DNA of 64,000 nucleotides from Paraburkholderia bannensis (GCF_014200455.1 NZ_JACHBW010000012.1:186001-250000); one strand, 5' to 3'; shown: positions 1-8,963, counted from the first letter of the stretch. Translations and numbers: made by a program. Notes: generated by a model not told the origin, from the sequence alone.

Positions 1-1927
1 CAAAGAGTTTGTGCACATCCACCTGGCCGCGATTGAGCGACTCAGGCTTGAGCTTCCAGTAGAGCGCGTCGTTGGGCGTGCTGCCGTTTTCGATCACCAC
101 CTGATCGACGGCGCGCTCCTCCTGCTCCTCCGTGTACTCGTTGCGCAGCACCGCGATCTTCTTGCCGTTTTCCTCGTAGACGCGGTCGAGCCAATAGTTC
201 GGCGTATGAATCACGCCCTGCGCGTAGAGACGGCGGTAGAAGATCGGGAAGGTGGTGCCGCCTACGTCGTCGGCCACTTTCACGTCCGGCGTGACGATTT
301 CCACATTGGCGCCCCGGCTGGAGATAAAGTCAGCCACGCCCGCGCCTGCGTGCGTGCTCACGCCGTCGTAGATCAGCACGTTCTGCTTCGGTTCCACACG
401 GCCCGAGAGAATGTCCCACGAACTCACGGCCAGGCCTTCTGCCACGCCCCACGCAGGCACCTGCTGGGTGAAGCTCGATCCTCCGGTTGCGAGCACAACG
501 ATATCGGGTTGCTCCGCGAAGATCGTCGCTTCGTTTGCTTCCACGCCCAGGCGGCGGTCCACGCCCAGGCGCTTCGTTTCCATGTCGAACCAGCGCACGA
601 TGCCGGCCATCTGCTCGCGCTGCGGGGCTTTCGCGGCTAGCAGGATCTGCCCGCCCACGGCGTCGCCCTTTTCGAACAGCACTACGTCATGGCCGCGCAG
701 ACGCGCCACGCGCGCCGCTTCCAGACCCGCCGGGCCCGCGCCCACAACCACCACCTTGCGCTTCGGACCACGGCTACGCGCAATGACGTGCGGCATGGTG
801 GCTTCACGCGAGGTGGCGGCGTTCTGCACGCAAAGCACGTCAAGCCCGTTGTACTGGCGATCGATGCAGTAATTCGCGCCCACGCATTGCTTGATTTCGT
901 CCTCGCGGCCATCGCGGATCTTGATGACCATATGCGGATCGGCAATCTGCGCGCGCGTCATGCCGACCAGATCGACCATGCCGCTGGCGAGCAGGCGCTC
1001 GGCCTGGCCTGCATCGCGAATACTCTGCGCGTGCATTACCGGCAGCTTCACCACCGACTTGATGCCTGCCGCCAGGTGCACGAACGGCTCGGGCGGCAAC
1101 GCCATCGGCGGCATGCAGTTGGCGAGCGTATTGTGCGTATCCGCGCCCGAACCGATCACGCCCAGATAATCGATCAGGCCGGTTTCGGCCATTGCCTGGG
1201 CGATCTCCTTCAATTGCTCATGGTCGAGACCGTCTTCATGAAATTCGTCGCCGCACATGCGCAGGCCCACGCAGAAGTCCTTGCCTACCGCTTCGCGCAC
1301 GGCCTGCAAGACTTCCACGCCGAAACGCAGACGGTTTTCCAGCGAGCCGCCCCATTCGTCGGTGCGGAAGTTGGTGCGCGGGCTCCAGAACTGATCGATC
1401 AAATGCTGGTGCGCCGCCGAAATCTCGATGCCGTCCATGCCGGCGTCCTGCACGCGCTTCGCGGCGGTCGCGAAGTCGCCGATGATGCGGCGGATTTCCT
1501 CGACTTCGATGATCTTGGCGTTGCCGCGATGCACCGGCTCGCGAATGCCCGAAGGCGACATCAGATGCGGCCAGTGCTCGCCATGAAACGCCGACCGGCG
1601 CCCCATGTGAGTAGCCTGAATCATGATCTTCGCCCCATGACGATGCATGGCTTCGGCTAGACGCGCGAGCGGGTCGATGATGCGATCGGTCGACAGATTC
1701 ACCGATTTCCACCAGCCTTGCGGGCTGTCCACCGACACGGGGCTGGAGCCGCCGCACACGGCCAGGCCCACGCCGCCCTTGGCTTTTTCCTCGTAATAGC
1801 GGATATAGCGCTCGCCTGGCAGGCCGCCCGGCTCCGCATAGACCTCGGCGTGGGCGGTGCTGACGATGCGGTTGCGCAAGGTCAGCTGGTTGAGCGTGAG
1901 AGGCTTGAACAGGTTGGGATAACGCAT
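1..1927 (-). CDS. dgcA: Dimethylglycine demethylase subunit DgcA (partial, C-terminus off window)
   Basis: The gene runs leftwards from an ATG at 1927 and leaves the window after about 642 codons, so only the end of the protein is missing (DgcA is usually about 690 residues). The N-terminal half is an old-yellow-enzyme TIM barrel of the trimethylamine/dimethylamine dehydrogenase type. A nucleotide-binding domain follows, with the motif VVVVGAGPAGLEAARVAR. DgcA works with DgcB to demethylate dimethylglycine to sarcosine. The iron-sulfur segment reads QCVGANYC...VLC, so three of the four cysteines of trimethylamine dehydrogenase are present and the second is Ala. It is the last visible gene of a leftward group with a V4R protein, an M19 protein and glyA, the grouping known from Pseudomonas betaine catabolism. 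Confidence 0.93.
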   Translation of the reverse strand, partial: MRYPNLFKPLTLNQLTLRNRIVSTAHAEVYAEPGGLPGERYIRYYEEKAKGGVGLAVCGGSSPVSVDSPQGWWKSVNLSTDRIIDPLARLAEAMHRHGAKIMIQATHMGRRSAFHGEHWPHLMSPSGIREPVHRGNAKIIEVEEIRRIIGDFATAAKRVQDAGMDGIEISAAHQHLIDQFWSPRTNFRTDEWGGSLENRLRFGVEVLQAVREAVGKDFCVGLRMCGDEFHEDGLDHEQLKEIAQAMAETGLIDYLGVIGSGADTHNTLANCMPPMALPPEPFVHLAAGIKSVVKLPVMHAQSIRDAGQAERLLASGMVDLVGMTRAQIADPHMVIKIRDGREDEIKQCVGANYCIDRQYNGLDVLCVQNAATSREATMPHVIARSRGPKRKVVVVGAGPAGLEAARVARLRGHDVVLFEKGDAVGGQILLAAKAPQREQMAGIVRWFDMETKRLGVDRRLGVEANEATIFAEQPDIVVLATGGSSFTQQVPAWGVAEGLAVSSWDILSGRVEPKQNVLIYDGVSTHAGAGVADFISSRGANVEIVTPDVKVADDVGGTTFPIFYRRLYAQGVIHTPNYWLDRVYEENGKKIAVLRNEYTEEQEERAVDQVVIENGSTPNDALYWKLKPESLNRGQVDVHKLF

Positions 1928-2031
1928 CGCGGACGACCTCGGGCTTTCAGGGTGTATTGCGGTCTGACTGTTTTGTTCGGCATCCTGATTGATTGCGATG
2001 CCGCGTTGTTCTCAGGTTCTACGCGCGCGCC

Positions 2032-2574
2032 TCAGTGCGTGAGCGGCGACACCTCGAACACGCAATGCGCGTGACCTTCGGCGGCGCAGCGCACTTCGCG
2101 CGACTGTGCGCGCGGCGCCTTCTTGCCGTCGGGCGTCGTGTCATTCACCCAGTCCATTGCGCCCGCGAACCAGCCCGCGAACATATAGCAAAGCTTTTCG
2201 TCGGTGCCGTGCTTCTCCGGCTGGGCAAGCACAAAGGATGAGTTATGCAGTTCGATGCGCGCGCGGGCGCTGGCCGGATCGGCTTCGACGATCGTAAACA
2301 GACCCCAGCCGCGCTGCGACAGGCGCTTCAGGTAATGCTCGAACACAGCCATGCCCTCGATGCCGTGCTTTTCGGCTTCCTTCGCGCACCAGTGATACGC
2401 GGATTTATAGCCGGCCTTGTAGAGAATTTCCGCGTAGGCATCGCGGCCCAGCGCTTCCTCCACGGCGGTGTGGTTGTTGGTGAAGAAGTGGCGCGGCACG
2501 TAGAGCATCGGCAGCGCGTCGGTGGTCCAGACGCCGGTTTCCGGATTCACGTCGATGGGCAGTTGCGGTTGCAT
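2032..2574 (-). CDS. DUF5943 / V4R-like protein of the betaine catabolic locus
   Basis: This encodes about 180 residues. I chose the ATG at 2574 because AGGAAGAA precedes it; a longer reading frame upstream would overlap the preceding gene. The C-terminal part reads EVRCAAEGHAHCVFEVSP, which resembles the cysteine-rich end of 4-vinyl-reductase (V4R) domains that bind a metal or small ligand. No signal peptide or membrane segment is seen, so it should be cytoplasmic. It sits 50 bp after the M19-family gene and just before dgcA. The same neighbours occur in Pseudomonas (the PA5396-PA5398 block), so a role in dimethylglycine or sarcosine metabolism is likely, but the activity is unknown. Confidence 0.8.
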   Translation of the reverse strand: MQPQLPIDVNPETGVWTTDALPMLYVPRHFFTNNHTAVEEALGRDAYAEILYKAGYKSAYHWCAKEAEKHGIEGMAVFEHYLKRLSQRGWGLFTIVEADPASARARIELHNSSFVLAQPEKHGTDEKLCYMFAGWFAGAMDWVNDTTPDGKKAPRAQSREVRCAAEGHAHCVFEVSPLTH

Positions 2575-2623
2575 CGTTTCTTCCTGATCGTGGGGTTTTT
2601 TAAGGGCGCACATGCCATGCGCT

Positions 2624-3595
2624 TCAACCGTTCCAGACTTCGCCAAACACGCGCAGCCAGTTTTCGCCCATCACCTTTTTGATGCGTGTTTCGCTCCAGC
2701 CCGCGCGCTCCATCGCGGCGGTCAGATTGGGAAACTCGCCGATGGTGCGGATGCCTTCCGGATTCACCACCTTGCCGAAGTTCGTCAAACGGCGATAACG
2801 GCCCTTGTCGTGCGTGATCCAGTCGAAGAATTCCGTCGTATAACCCTGCGTGAAGTCCGTGCCGATCCCCACGCGATCCTCGCCGATCAGATCGACCACA
2901 TATTCGATCGCTTCCAGATAGTCTTCGACGGTGGCGTCCGGGCCGCGCTTGAGGAACGGCGCGAACATCGTCACGCCCACGAAGCCGTTCGCATCGGCAA
3001 TTTCCTTCAGCTGCTCGTCCGATTTGTTGCGCGGATGCTCTTTCAAACCAGACGGGCAGCAATGCGAATACGTCACCGGCTTTTTCGACGCTGCGATCGC
3101 ATCGGACGAAGTCTTGGCGCCCACATGCGAGAGATCGACCATGATGCCCACGCGGTTCATTTCCTGAATGACTTCGCGCCCGTAGCCGGACAGGCCGCCA
3201 TCGGCCTCATAACAACCAGTGCCCACCAGATTCTGCGTGTTGTAGCAAAGCTGCACCACGTTCACGCCCAGTTCCTTGAACACCTCGATATAACCAAGGT
3301 TGTCCTCGAACGCATACGAATTCTGGAAGCCAAAAATAATCCCCGTTTTGTTTTCCTTCTTGGCGCGCACGATGTCGTCGGTGGTGCGCACCAGCGTGAG
3401 AATCTCGCTGTATTCGCGAATCTGCTGCTTCATTTCCGCGATGTTATCGACCGTCTTCTGGAAATCCTCCCAGACCGAAACCGTACAATTGACGGCGGTG
3501 ACGCCGCCCTTGCGCATGTCCTCGAACACGGAGCGCTCGAACTTCGAAATGTTCAGGCCGTCGATGATGATGCTGTTGTCGTGCAGGGTGCTCAT
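2624..3595 (-). CDS. Membrane dipeptidase (peptidase M19)-like protein of the betaine locus
   Basis: The protein has 323 residues with the M19 (renal dipeptidase) amidohydrolase fold. Recognisable segments are VDLSHVG and TYSHCCPSGLKEHPRN, which carry the two metal-binding histidines, and VGIGTDF near the C-terminus. The N-terminal HxD metal motif of true M19 dipeptidases is replaced by IIDGLNISKF, and the bridging Glu segment reads GFQNS rather than the usual GxEGG. The zinc site therefore looks altered and dipeptidase activity is doubtful. No signal peptide is visible. It lies 21 bp downstream of glyA and 50 bp upstream of the V4R gene, so it is probably cotranscribed with them. Confidence 0.85.
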   Translation of the reverse strand: MSTLHDNSIIIDGLNISKFERSVFEDMRKGGVTAVNCTVSVWEDFQKTVDNIAEMKQQIREYSEILTLVRTTDDIVRAKKENKTGIIFGFQNSYAFEDNLGYIEVFKELGVNVVQLCYNTQNLVGTGCYEADGGLSGYGREVIQEMNRVGIMVDLSHVGAKTSSDAIAASKKPVTYSHCCPSGLKEHPRNKSDEQLKEIADANGFVGVTMFAPFLKRGPDATVEDYLEAIEYVVDLIGEDRVGIGTDFTQGYTTEFFDWITHDKGRYRRLTNFGKVVNPEGIRTIGEFPNLTAAMERAGWSETRIKKVMGENWLRVFGEVWNG

Positions 3596-3616
3596 CGTGA
3601 TGGTGCTCCGCGGGTC

Positions 3617-4891
3617 TCAGTAGATGGGAAAGCGTTCGCACAGCGCGAAGATTTCGCGGCGCACGCGTTGCTCGGTGGTGGCGTCGCCTTCGGGATGCGC
3701 GCGCAGGGCGTCGAACACTTCGAGAATCAGCGCGCCGATCTGGCGGAACTCCGCCACGCCAAAGCCGCGCGTCGTGCCGGCGGGCGTGCCCAGACGGATG
3801 CCGGAGGTGACCGTGGGCTTTTCCGTATCGAAGGGAATGCCGTTCTTGTTGCAGGTGACGCCGGCGCGTTCGAGCGCCTGTTCGACCTGGGCGCCCTTGA
3901 GACCCTTCGGACGCAGATCGACCAGCAGCAGATGGTTGTCCGTGCCACCCGTGACCAGATCGACACCGCCGTCCTTGAGCACTTCGCCCAGCGCCTGCGC
4001 ATTGGCCAGCACGTTGTCGATATAGGTTTTGAAACTGGCGTCGAGCGCTTCGCCGAAGGCCACCGCCTTGCCCGCGATCACGTGCATGAGCGGGCCGCCC
4101 TGCAGGCCGGGAAACACGGCCGAGTTGATTTTCTTCGCGATGTCTTCGTCGTTGCTCAGCACCACGCCGCCGCGCGGGCCGCGCAGCGTCTTGTGCGTGG
4201 TGGACGTCACCACATGTGCATGCTCGACCGGGTTGGCGTGGCGGCCCGCCGCGATGATCCCGGCGATGTGCGCCATGTCCACCATCAGCTTTGCGCCCAC
4301 GCTATCGGCGATGGCGCGAAAGCGCGCGAAGTCCAATTCGCGCGGGTAAGCGGAAAAACCCGCAATCAGCAGACTCGGCTTGTGCTGCTGCGCCAGTTCC
4401 GCGACCTGGTCGTAGTCGATGCGCATCGTGTCGCGATTCACGCCGTATTGCACCGCGTTGAACCACTTGCCCGACAGCGCGGGCTTCGCGCCGTGCGTGA
4501 GGTGACCGCCCGCGTCCAGCGACATGCCCAGCACCGTGTCGCCTGGCCTCGCAAGCGCCAGCATGACCGCACCGTTGGCCTGCGCGCCGGAATGAGGCTG
4601 CACATTGGCGAAACCTGCACCAAAAAGCTGCTTGAGACGCTCGATTGCCAGCGTTTCGATTTCATCGGCGAATTCGCAGCCGCCGTAATAACGCTTGCCG
4701 GGATAGCCTTCCGCATACTTATTGGTCAACACCGAACCCTGCGCCTCCAGCACGGCGCGCGAAACGATGTTTTCCGAGGCGATCAATTCCACCTGCGACT
4801 GCTGACGCTCCAGTTCTTTGAGGAGGCTGTTGCGCACCGCGGCATCGCGCTGGGCGAGCGGTTGCGAGAAGAAAGCTTGCGAATTCGACAT
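3617..4891 (-). CDS. glyA: Serine hydroxymethyltransferase
   Basis: The 424-residue PLP enzyme interconverts glycine plus methylene-tetrahydrofolate and serine. The PLP lysine is in VTSTTHKTLRGPRGG (about residue 234), with family motifs ELIASEN near residue 35, NKYAEGYPGKRYYGG near 58 and VDMAHIAG near 204. The length is typical. Its place at the head of the dgcA-side gene group, facing a GbdR-type regulator, marks it as the catabolic copy that consumes the glycine and one-carbon units released by sarcosine oxidation. A housekeeping glyA elsewhere in the genome is expected. Confidence 0.97.
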   Translation of the reverse strand: MSNSQAFFSQPLAQRDAAVRNSLLKELERQQSQVELIASENIVSRAVLEAQGSVLTNKYAEGYPGKRYYGGCEFADEIETLAIERLKQLFGAGFANVQPHSGAQANGAVMLALARPGDTVLGMSLDAGGHLTHGAKPALSGKWFNAVQYGVNRDTMRIDYDQVAELAQQHKPSLLIAGFSAYPRELDFARFRAIADSVGAKLMVDMAHIAGIIAAGRHANPVEHAHVVTSTTHKTLRGPRGGVVLSNDEDIAKKINSAVFPGLQGGPLMHVIAGKAVAFGEALDASFKTYIDNVLANAQALGEVLKDGGVDLVTGGTDNHLLLVDLRPKGLKGAQVEQALERAGVTCNKNGIPFDTEKPTVTSGIRLGTPAGTTRGFGVAEFRQIGALILEVFDALRAHPEGDATTEQRVRREIFALCERFPIY

Positions 4892-5433
4892 AGGGCATCC
4901 ATGACGAGAGATGGGAGTGGGAACCTGCCCTGGCGGGGCTTTGCGCCTGAGTGGCTACCGACGGCTCTATTCTTGTCGTTCGGCTTTTTGATCGATATCC
5001 GAATTCAGACGCGTTCTTTTCCTTTTCCGCCATCGGCGTCCGTTTTTCACAAGTCGTGCGGGGTTCTGGCTTGAGCCTGGCTGGAACCTGGCAGGAACCC
5101 GGTTGACTCACGCGCCCCGGGTCACGCGGCTGCAAATTTTTTCTGATCCAAATAAATTTCTCGTACACTCGAAACGGCCATTCCCCGGTACGTCTAGTCG
5201 CCGCTCAAGGTTGTTAGCCATGCGCTTCATGCGCTGCGAATAGCACAACCGTTTCTTCTGGGGAAAAGAACCAAAGCAGACCAGTACAAGATCAGCAGCA
5301 GATTCGAAGCTCGTTGTAAGGAGCCGGACTCATCAGGGTTTTGCCGCATGGCACAGCCATGGCGCCCGACTCCAGAATGCCGTAGCCTGGTTGCGCCCCA
5401 AGCGCCGCCATCGAATAAAAGGAATGGTTCCCC
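4892..5433. promoter_or_regulatory. Divergent intergenic region between glyA and the GbdR-type regulator
   Basis: This 542-bp stretch separates leftward glyA from the rightward regulator and must hold both promoters. It contains an AT-rich patch around 5130-5160 and a TACACT hexamer at 5164-5169 that could be a -10 element, but its -35 is poor. An imperfect repeat of ctggaacc/ctggcaggaacc lies near 5075-5100. AAAGGA upstream of 5434 is a plausible ribosome-binding site for the regulator. I see no convincing gene and no glycine riboswitch. Confidence 0.5.
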
Positions 5434-6456
5434 ATGTCACCCGAGCGCACCGCGTCGCTAGCGCATTTCGCGTTCATGCCGCTGCCGAACTTCACGATGA
5501 TCGCCTTCACCAACGCGATCGAAGTGCTTCGTATGGCTAATTACCTGAGCGGCCAGCCGCTCTACCGCTGGTCCCTCATCAGCCCCGAAGGCGGCACGGT
5601 TACCTCAAGCAGCGGCATCGGTTTCGACACGGGCCCGGCCGAATGCGCCGGGCAACCCGATATTGTGTTCGTATGCGGCGGTATCGACGTGCAGCACGTC
5701 ACCAGCGCGGCGCACCTGAATACGCTGCGCCGCTTCGCGCGCATAGGCGTGGCGCTTGGCAGTCTGTGCACCGGCACTTATGCGCTGGCGAAGTCGGGCT
5801 TATTGGCGGGCTATGCCTGCGCGATTCACTGGGAAAACATGTCGGCGCTGAAGGAAGAATTTCCTTCCACGCGCTTTCTCAAAGAGCTGTTCGTGATTGA
5901 CCGCGATCGGGTGACCTGCACGGGCGGCGTGGCGCCGCTCGACATGATGCTGCACCTCATCACGCCGCGCGTGGGCACGGCGCGCGTCACGCAGATCGCC
6001 GAACAATTCGTGGTCGAACATATCCGTGATACCAGTGCGCAGCAGCGCATGCCGCTGGTCGCGCGGCTGGGTTCGGCCAACAAGTCGCTCTTTGAAGTCA
6101 TTTCTCTCATGGAGAGCAATATCGAAGAGCCGCTGTCGCGCGAAGAACTGGCGCGGCTGGCGAACATGTCGCAGCGGCAATTGCAACGGCTCTTTCACGA
6201 ACACCTGGGCATGACGCCCACGCACTATTACCTCACGCTGCGCCTGCGCCGCGCGCGCGAGCTGCTGCTGCAAACCGATATGTCGATCATGCAGATCACC
6301 ATGGCGTGTGGATTCCAGTCGGCGTGTCACTTCAGCAAGAGTTATCGCGACGCTTTCGGCATCGCACCCACGGGCGAACGGCGCAAACGCGTCGCGCCGA
6401 TGGCGGGCGTGGATGCGCCGCTGCGGCATTTACCGGCTTTGCCGGTGCACGCCTGA
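5434..6456 (+). CDS. gbdR: GlxA-family AraC-type regulator (GbdR-like)
   Basis: The protein has 340 residues. The N-terminal 190 or so form a class I glutamine-amidotransferase (DJ-1/PfpI)-like sensor domain, with GSLCTGTYALAKSGLL at the nucleophile elbow. The C-terminal 100 or so form an AraC helix-turn-helix pair (SREELARLANMSQRQLQRLFHE and MQITMACGFQSACHFSKSYRD). This layout is that of GbdR, which senses glycine betaine or dimethylglycine in Pseudomonas and activates gbc, dgc, sox and glyA genes. Its place between the two catabolic gene groups supports that role. The Cys is retained at the elbow, but family members are not thought to be enzymes. Confidence 0.85.
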   Translation: MSPERTASLAHFAFMPLPNFTMIAFTNAIEVLRMANYLSGQPLYRWSLISPEGGTVTSSSGIGFDTGPAECAGQPDIVFVCGGIDVQHVTSAAHLNTLRRFARIGVALGSLCTGTYALAKSGLLAGYACAIHWENMSALKEEFPSTRFLKELFVIDRDRVTCTGGVAPLDMMLHLITPRVGTARVTQIAEQFVVEHIRDTSAQQRMPLVARLGSANKSLFEVISLMESNIEEPLSREELARLANMSQRQLQRLFHEHLGMTPTHYYLTLRLRRARELLLQTDMSIMQITMACGFQSACHFSKSYRDAFGIAPTGERRKRVAPMAGVDAPLRHLPALPVHA

Positions 6457-6519
6457 GAGCTACAAAAAATTGAAACAGCGTTTTTTGAAACACAGAAGCA
6501 CCTAAACACCGAAACACAA

Positions 6520-6549
6520 AAAGGCAGCTCGAAATTCCGGGTTGCCTTT
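6520..6549 (-). terminator. Possible terminator between gbdR and fdhA
   Basis: A short inverted repeat, AAAGGCA at 6520-6526 and TGCCTTT at 6543-6549, lies between the converging gbdR and fdhA genes. Read leftwards it is followed by TTTGTGTTTCGG, a broken T-run. The stem is only seven base pairs, so this is a weak candidate for ending both the sox-fdhA transcript and the regulator transcript. Confidence 0.4.
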
Positions 6550-6581
6550 GTTAATGCTCGCGAATAACGCCTTTCAAAGCG

Positions 6582-7778
6582 TCATGCGGCCAGCATCCGA
6601 TGCGGGTCGATCACATATTTACGCGGCGCGCCGCCATCGAACTGTTTGTAGCCCTCCGGCGCTTCTTCCAGCGAAATCACCGTCACATTGACGATCTTCG
6701 CAATCGGCAAGCGGTCGAACAGAATCGCCTGCATCAGGTTGCGGTTGTACTTGAGCACCGGCGTCTGGCCCGTATGGAACGTGTGCGATTTCGCCCAGCC
6801 CAGCCCAAAGCGGATGCTCAGGCTGCCGTGCTTCGCGGCCACATCGGTTGCGCCCGGATCGTCGGTCACATACAGACCCGGAATGCCGATCATGCCTGCA
6901 GGCCGCGTGATTTCCATCAGCGAATTGAGCACCGTGGCCGGCGCTTCTTCCGAATGCCCCGACGCGCCGTGACCATGCGCTTCGAAACCCACGCAATCCA
7001 CGGCGCAATCGATTTCCGGCTTGCCGAGAATCTGCTCGATCTGCTCGCCGAGCGTCGCGTCCTTCGACAGATCGACGACTTCGAAACCCATGGCCCTTGC
7101 GTGCGCAAGACGCTCCGCATTCATATCGCCGACGATCGTGCAGGCCGCGCCCAGCAGACGCGCCGAAGCTGCAGCTGCCATGCCCACCGGCCCAGCACCC
7201 GCGATATAAACGGTCGAACCCGGCTTCACGCCAGCCGTGACCGCGCCGTGATAACCGGTCGGCAGAATGTCCGATAAACAAGTGAGATCGCGGATCTTCG
7301 ACATCGCCTGATCGCGATCGGGGAATTTGAGCAGATTGAAATCGGCGTAAGGAACGAGCACATATTCCGCCTGGCCGCCAATCCAGCCGCCCATATCGAC
7401 GTAACCATACGCCCCGCCCGCGCGCGAGGGATTGACGTTGAGGCACACGCCCGTGTGCTGCTCGCGGCACATCGCACAACGACCGCACGCCACGTTGAAC
7501 GGCACCGACACCAGGTCGCCGATCTTGAGCGTCTCCACGTCGCGGCCCACCTCCACCACCTCGCCGGTAATCTCGTGGCCGAGCACAAGACCCACGGGCG
7601 CCGTCGTGCGGCCGCGAACCATATGCTGGTCCGAGCCGCAGATATTGGTGCTGACCACCTTCAGAACCACGCCATGGCCGATCGAACGACCGGAAGGATC
7701 GACCATTTTCGGGTAGTCGATATTCTGCACTTCGACCTTGCCCGCTCCTAGATACACCACGCCTCGATTACTGCTCAT
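6582..7778 (-). CDS. fdhA: Glutathione-independent formaldehyde dehydrogenase
   Basis: This zinc-dependent alcohol-dehydrogenase-family enzyme of 398 residues oxidises formaldehyde to formate with bound NAD. The catalytic zinc ligands fall in STNICGSDQHM (about residue 47) and LGHEITGEV (about 67). The structural zinc cysteines are CGRCAMCREQHTGVC (about 98-112). The nucleotide fold shows YIAGAGPVGMAAAASARLLG. The N-terminus and overall sequence match the Pseudomonas putida FdhA type rather than the glutathione-dependent enzymes. As the last gene of the sdaA-soxBDAG group, it removes formaldehyde produced by sarcosine and dimethylglycine demethylation. Confidence 0.96.
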   Translation of the reverse strand: MSSNRGVVYLGAGKVEVQNIDYPKMVDPSGRSIGHGVVLKVVSTNICGSDQHMVRGRTTAPVGLVLGHEITGEVVEVGRDVETLKIGDLVSVPFNVACGRCAMCREQHTGVCLNVNPSRAGGAYGYVDMGGWIGGQAEYVLVPYADFNLLKFPDRDQAMSKIRDLTCLSDILPTGYHGAVTAGVKPGSTVYIAGAGPVGMAAAASARLLGAACTIVGDMNAERLAHARAMGFEVVDLSKDATLGEQIEQILGKPEIDCAVDCVGFEAHGHGASGHSEEAPATVLNSLMEITRPAGMIGIPGLYVTDDPGATDVAAKHGSLSIRFGLGWAKSHTFHTGQTPVLKYNRNLMQAILFDRLPIAKIVNVTVISLEEAPEGYKQFDGGAPRKYVIDPHRMLAA

Positions 7779-7878
7779 CGTTGCTGTCTCCTTTGTGATG
7801 GGTCTTGCTTCTGTTTCTCCCTGTTTTTGCAGATGTTTCCTGCTTCGTGTCCTTACTTCGGGTTCTTACTTCGGGTCC

Positions 7879-8322
7879 TTACTTCGCACCGCTCCACGTG
7901 AGGTAATCCGCGCGCGTCCAGTCGAGCGAAACGCCCACGCGCTTCGTGCCCGGCCGGATCTTCGGCTTGTGCGCGGCCAGCGTGAGCGTGTGCAACGCCG
8001 GCCACTCGCGAAACGAAAACGCTGCGAGATCGGCAACCAGCGTTTCGAGCAAGCGCGTATGCGGCCGATGCGCGAGCCAGTCGGCTACGCGTGTGCACCA
8101 GCCGTCGTAATCGATCCAGTCAGCGGCTTCGTGCGGCTCGCAGCGGTATCCCAATTGCGCGTCGATCACAACGGGCTGCGGCGCTTCATGCTCATAACCG
8201 TGAATGCCTATGCGCACCGGCACGCTCAAGCCTTCGACGAACACGTTCCAGCCACGGCCGCCCGGCGCGCGTGGCACATGCGGCGAAAGCGCCTGCACCA
8301 GCCCTTCATCGACGAGCTTCAT
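7879..8322 (-). CDS. Dihydroneopterin aldolase (FolB)-like protein
   Basis: The 147-residue protein has the FolB/T-fold signature: VFVEGLSVPVRIGIHGYEHEAPQPVVID near residues 27-54, and ETLVADLAAFSF further on. FolB makes 6-hydroxymethyl-dihydropterin in folate synthesis. Here its start overlaps the soxG stop by 4 bp (ATGA), so it is translated with the sarcosine oxidase operon, an enzyme that hands one-carbon units to tetrahydrofolate. It could be a true aldolase or a T-fold relative with another pterin role; a separate housekeeping folB is expected elsewhere. The 100-bp gap to fdhA carries a short repeat of cttacttcgggt around 7850-7880. Confidence 0.75.
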   Translation of the reverse strand: MKLVDEGLVQALSPHVPRAPGGRGWNVFVEGLSVPVRIGIHGYEHEAPQPVVIDAQLGYRCEPHEAADWIDYDGWCTRVADWLAHRPHTRLLETLVADLAAFSFREWPALHTLTLAAHKPKIRPGTKRVGVSLDWTRADYLTWSGAK

Positions 8323-8963
8323 GACATCAGCGGCGCGGCGGCGTCGAGCAGAATGCGGCAGAAGTAATCGGCAAAGCTGCGCCGCACGACGACTTCAAAG
8401 CGGTCGATGCCCGTGGCAATCAGCACGATCGACGCCTTGAAAAAGAAGCTCTGCGCACACTGCCCTTCCTTGAACAGACGCGGATGCAGATCGAGCGGAC
8501 AGCCGCGCGAAAGCACTTCGCGCACGCGCGTACCCGTCAGTTCGACCACCGTATATCCGCTGCCGACGTCGACTGCGGTGGCCCACGAACCCTCATTGCC
8601 GCTCAATGCCCCGATAAGCTTTTCTTCGAGTACGCCCGCTTGAACAGGACCGGCCGAACGCACCAGCCACTCGTCCGGGCCAAGCCAGAGCACGTCGTAG
8701 TCGGCGCCCAGCGAGCGCGTATTCGGCTGCACCGGCAACGCGCAGCCCACGGTCTGCGCGAACGCGTTCGTGAACGCCGTGTCGCCCGGCTCGCCGCGCA
8801 CCATCACCAGATCGCGGAACGGCAGTTCGCGCATCGCAAAGGCTTTGGAGGGCCGCGCCGCGTGTGCGCCCAGTACATCCGCAGCGCCGATGAAGGGCGA
8901 CTCCAGTTTCACAGCCGCCGCACGCTCCGCGAGGGGCATCGGTTCTCTCGTTTCATTCCACAT
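8319..8963 (-). CDS. soxG: Sarcosine oxidase gamma subunit
   Basis: This 214-residue protein is the smaller GcvT-like subunit of heterotetrameric sarcosine oxidase. It shows the family features LGADYDVLWLGPDEWLV near residue 85 and VDVGSGYTVVELTGTRVREVLSRGCPLDL near 132-160. The complex is cytoplasmic. The gene start overlaps the end of soxA by 11 bp, and its stop overlaps the FolB-like gene by 4 bp, both typical of translational coupling. The gamma subunit has no known separate catalytic centre; it stabilises the alpha subunit and the folate site. Confidence 0.93.
   Translation of the reverse strand: MWNETREPMPLAERAAAVKLESPFIGAADVLGAHAARPSKAFAMRELPFRDLVMVRGEPGDTAFTNAFAQTVGCALPVQPNTRSLGADYDVLWLGPDEWLVRSAGPVQAGVLEEKLIGALSGNEGSWATAVDVGSGYTVVELTGTRVREVLSRGCPLDLHPRLFKEGQCAQSFFFKASIVLIATGIDRFEVVVRRSFADYFCRILLDAAAPLMS

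Noticed and set aside
2612..5074. Very long open frame (820 codons) on the plus strand
   Set aside because: It is the antisense shadow of the M19 gene and glyA in GC-rich DNA. Its product is His/Arg-rich with no recognisable domain, while the minus strand encodes clear families.
4892..5120. Glycine riboswitch upstream of glyA
   Set aside because: An ACTCAGGC segment is suggestive, but the paired GGAGAG stem and other conserved core bases were not found on the sense strand.
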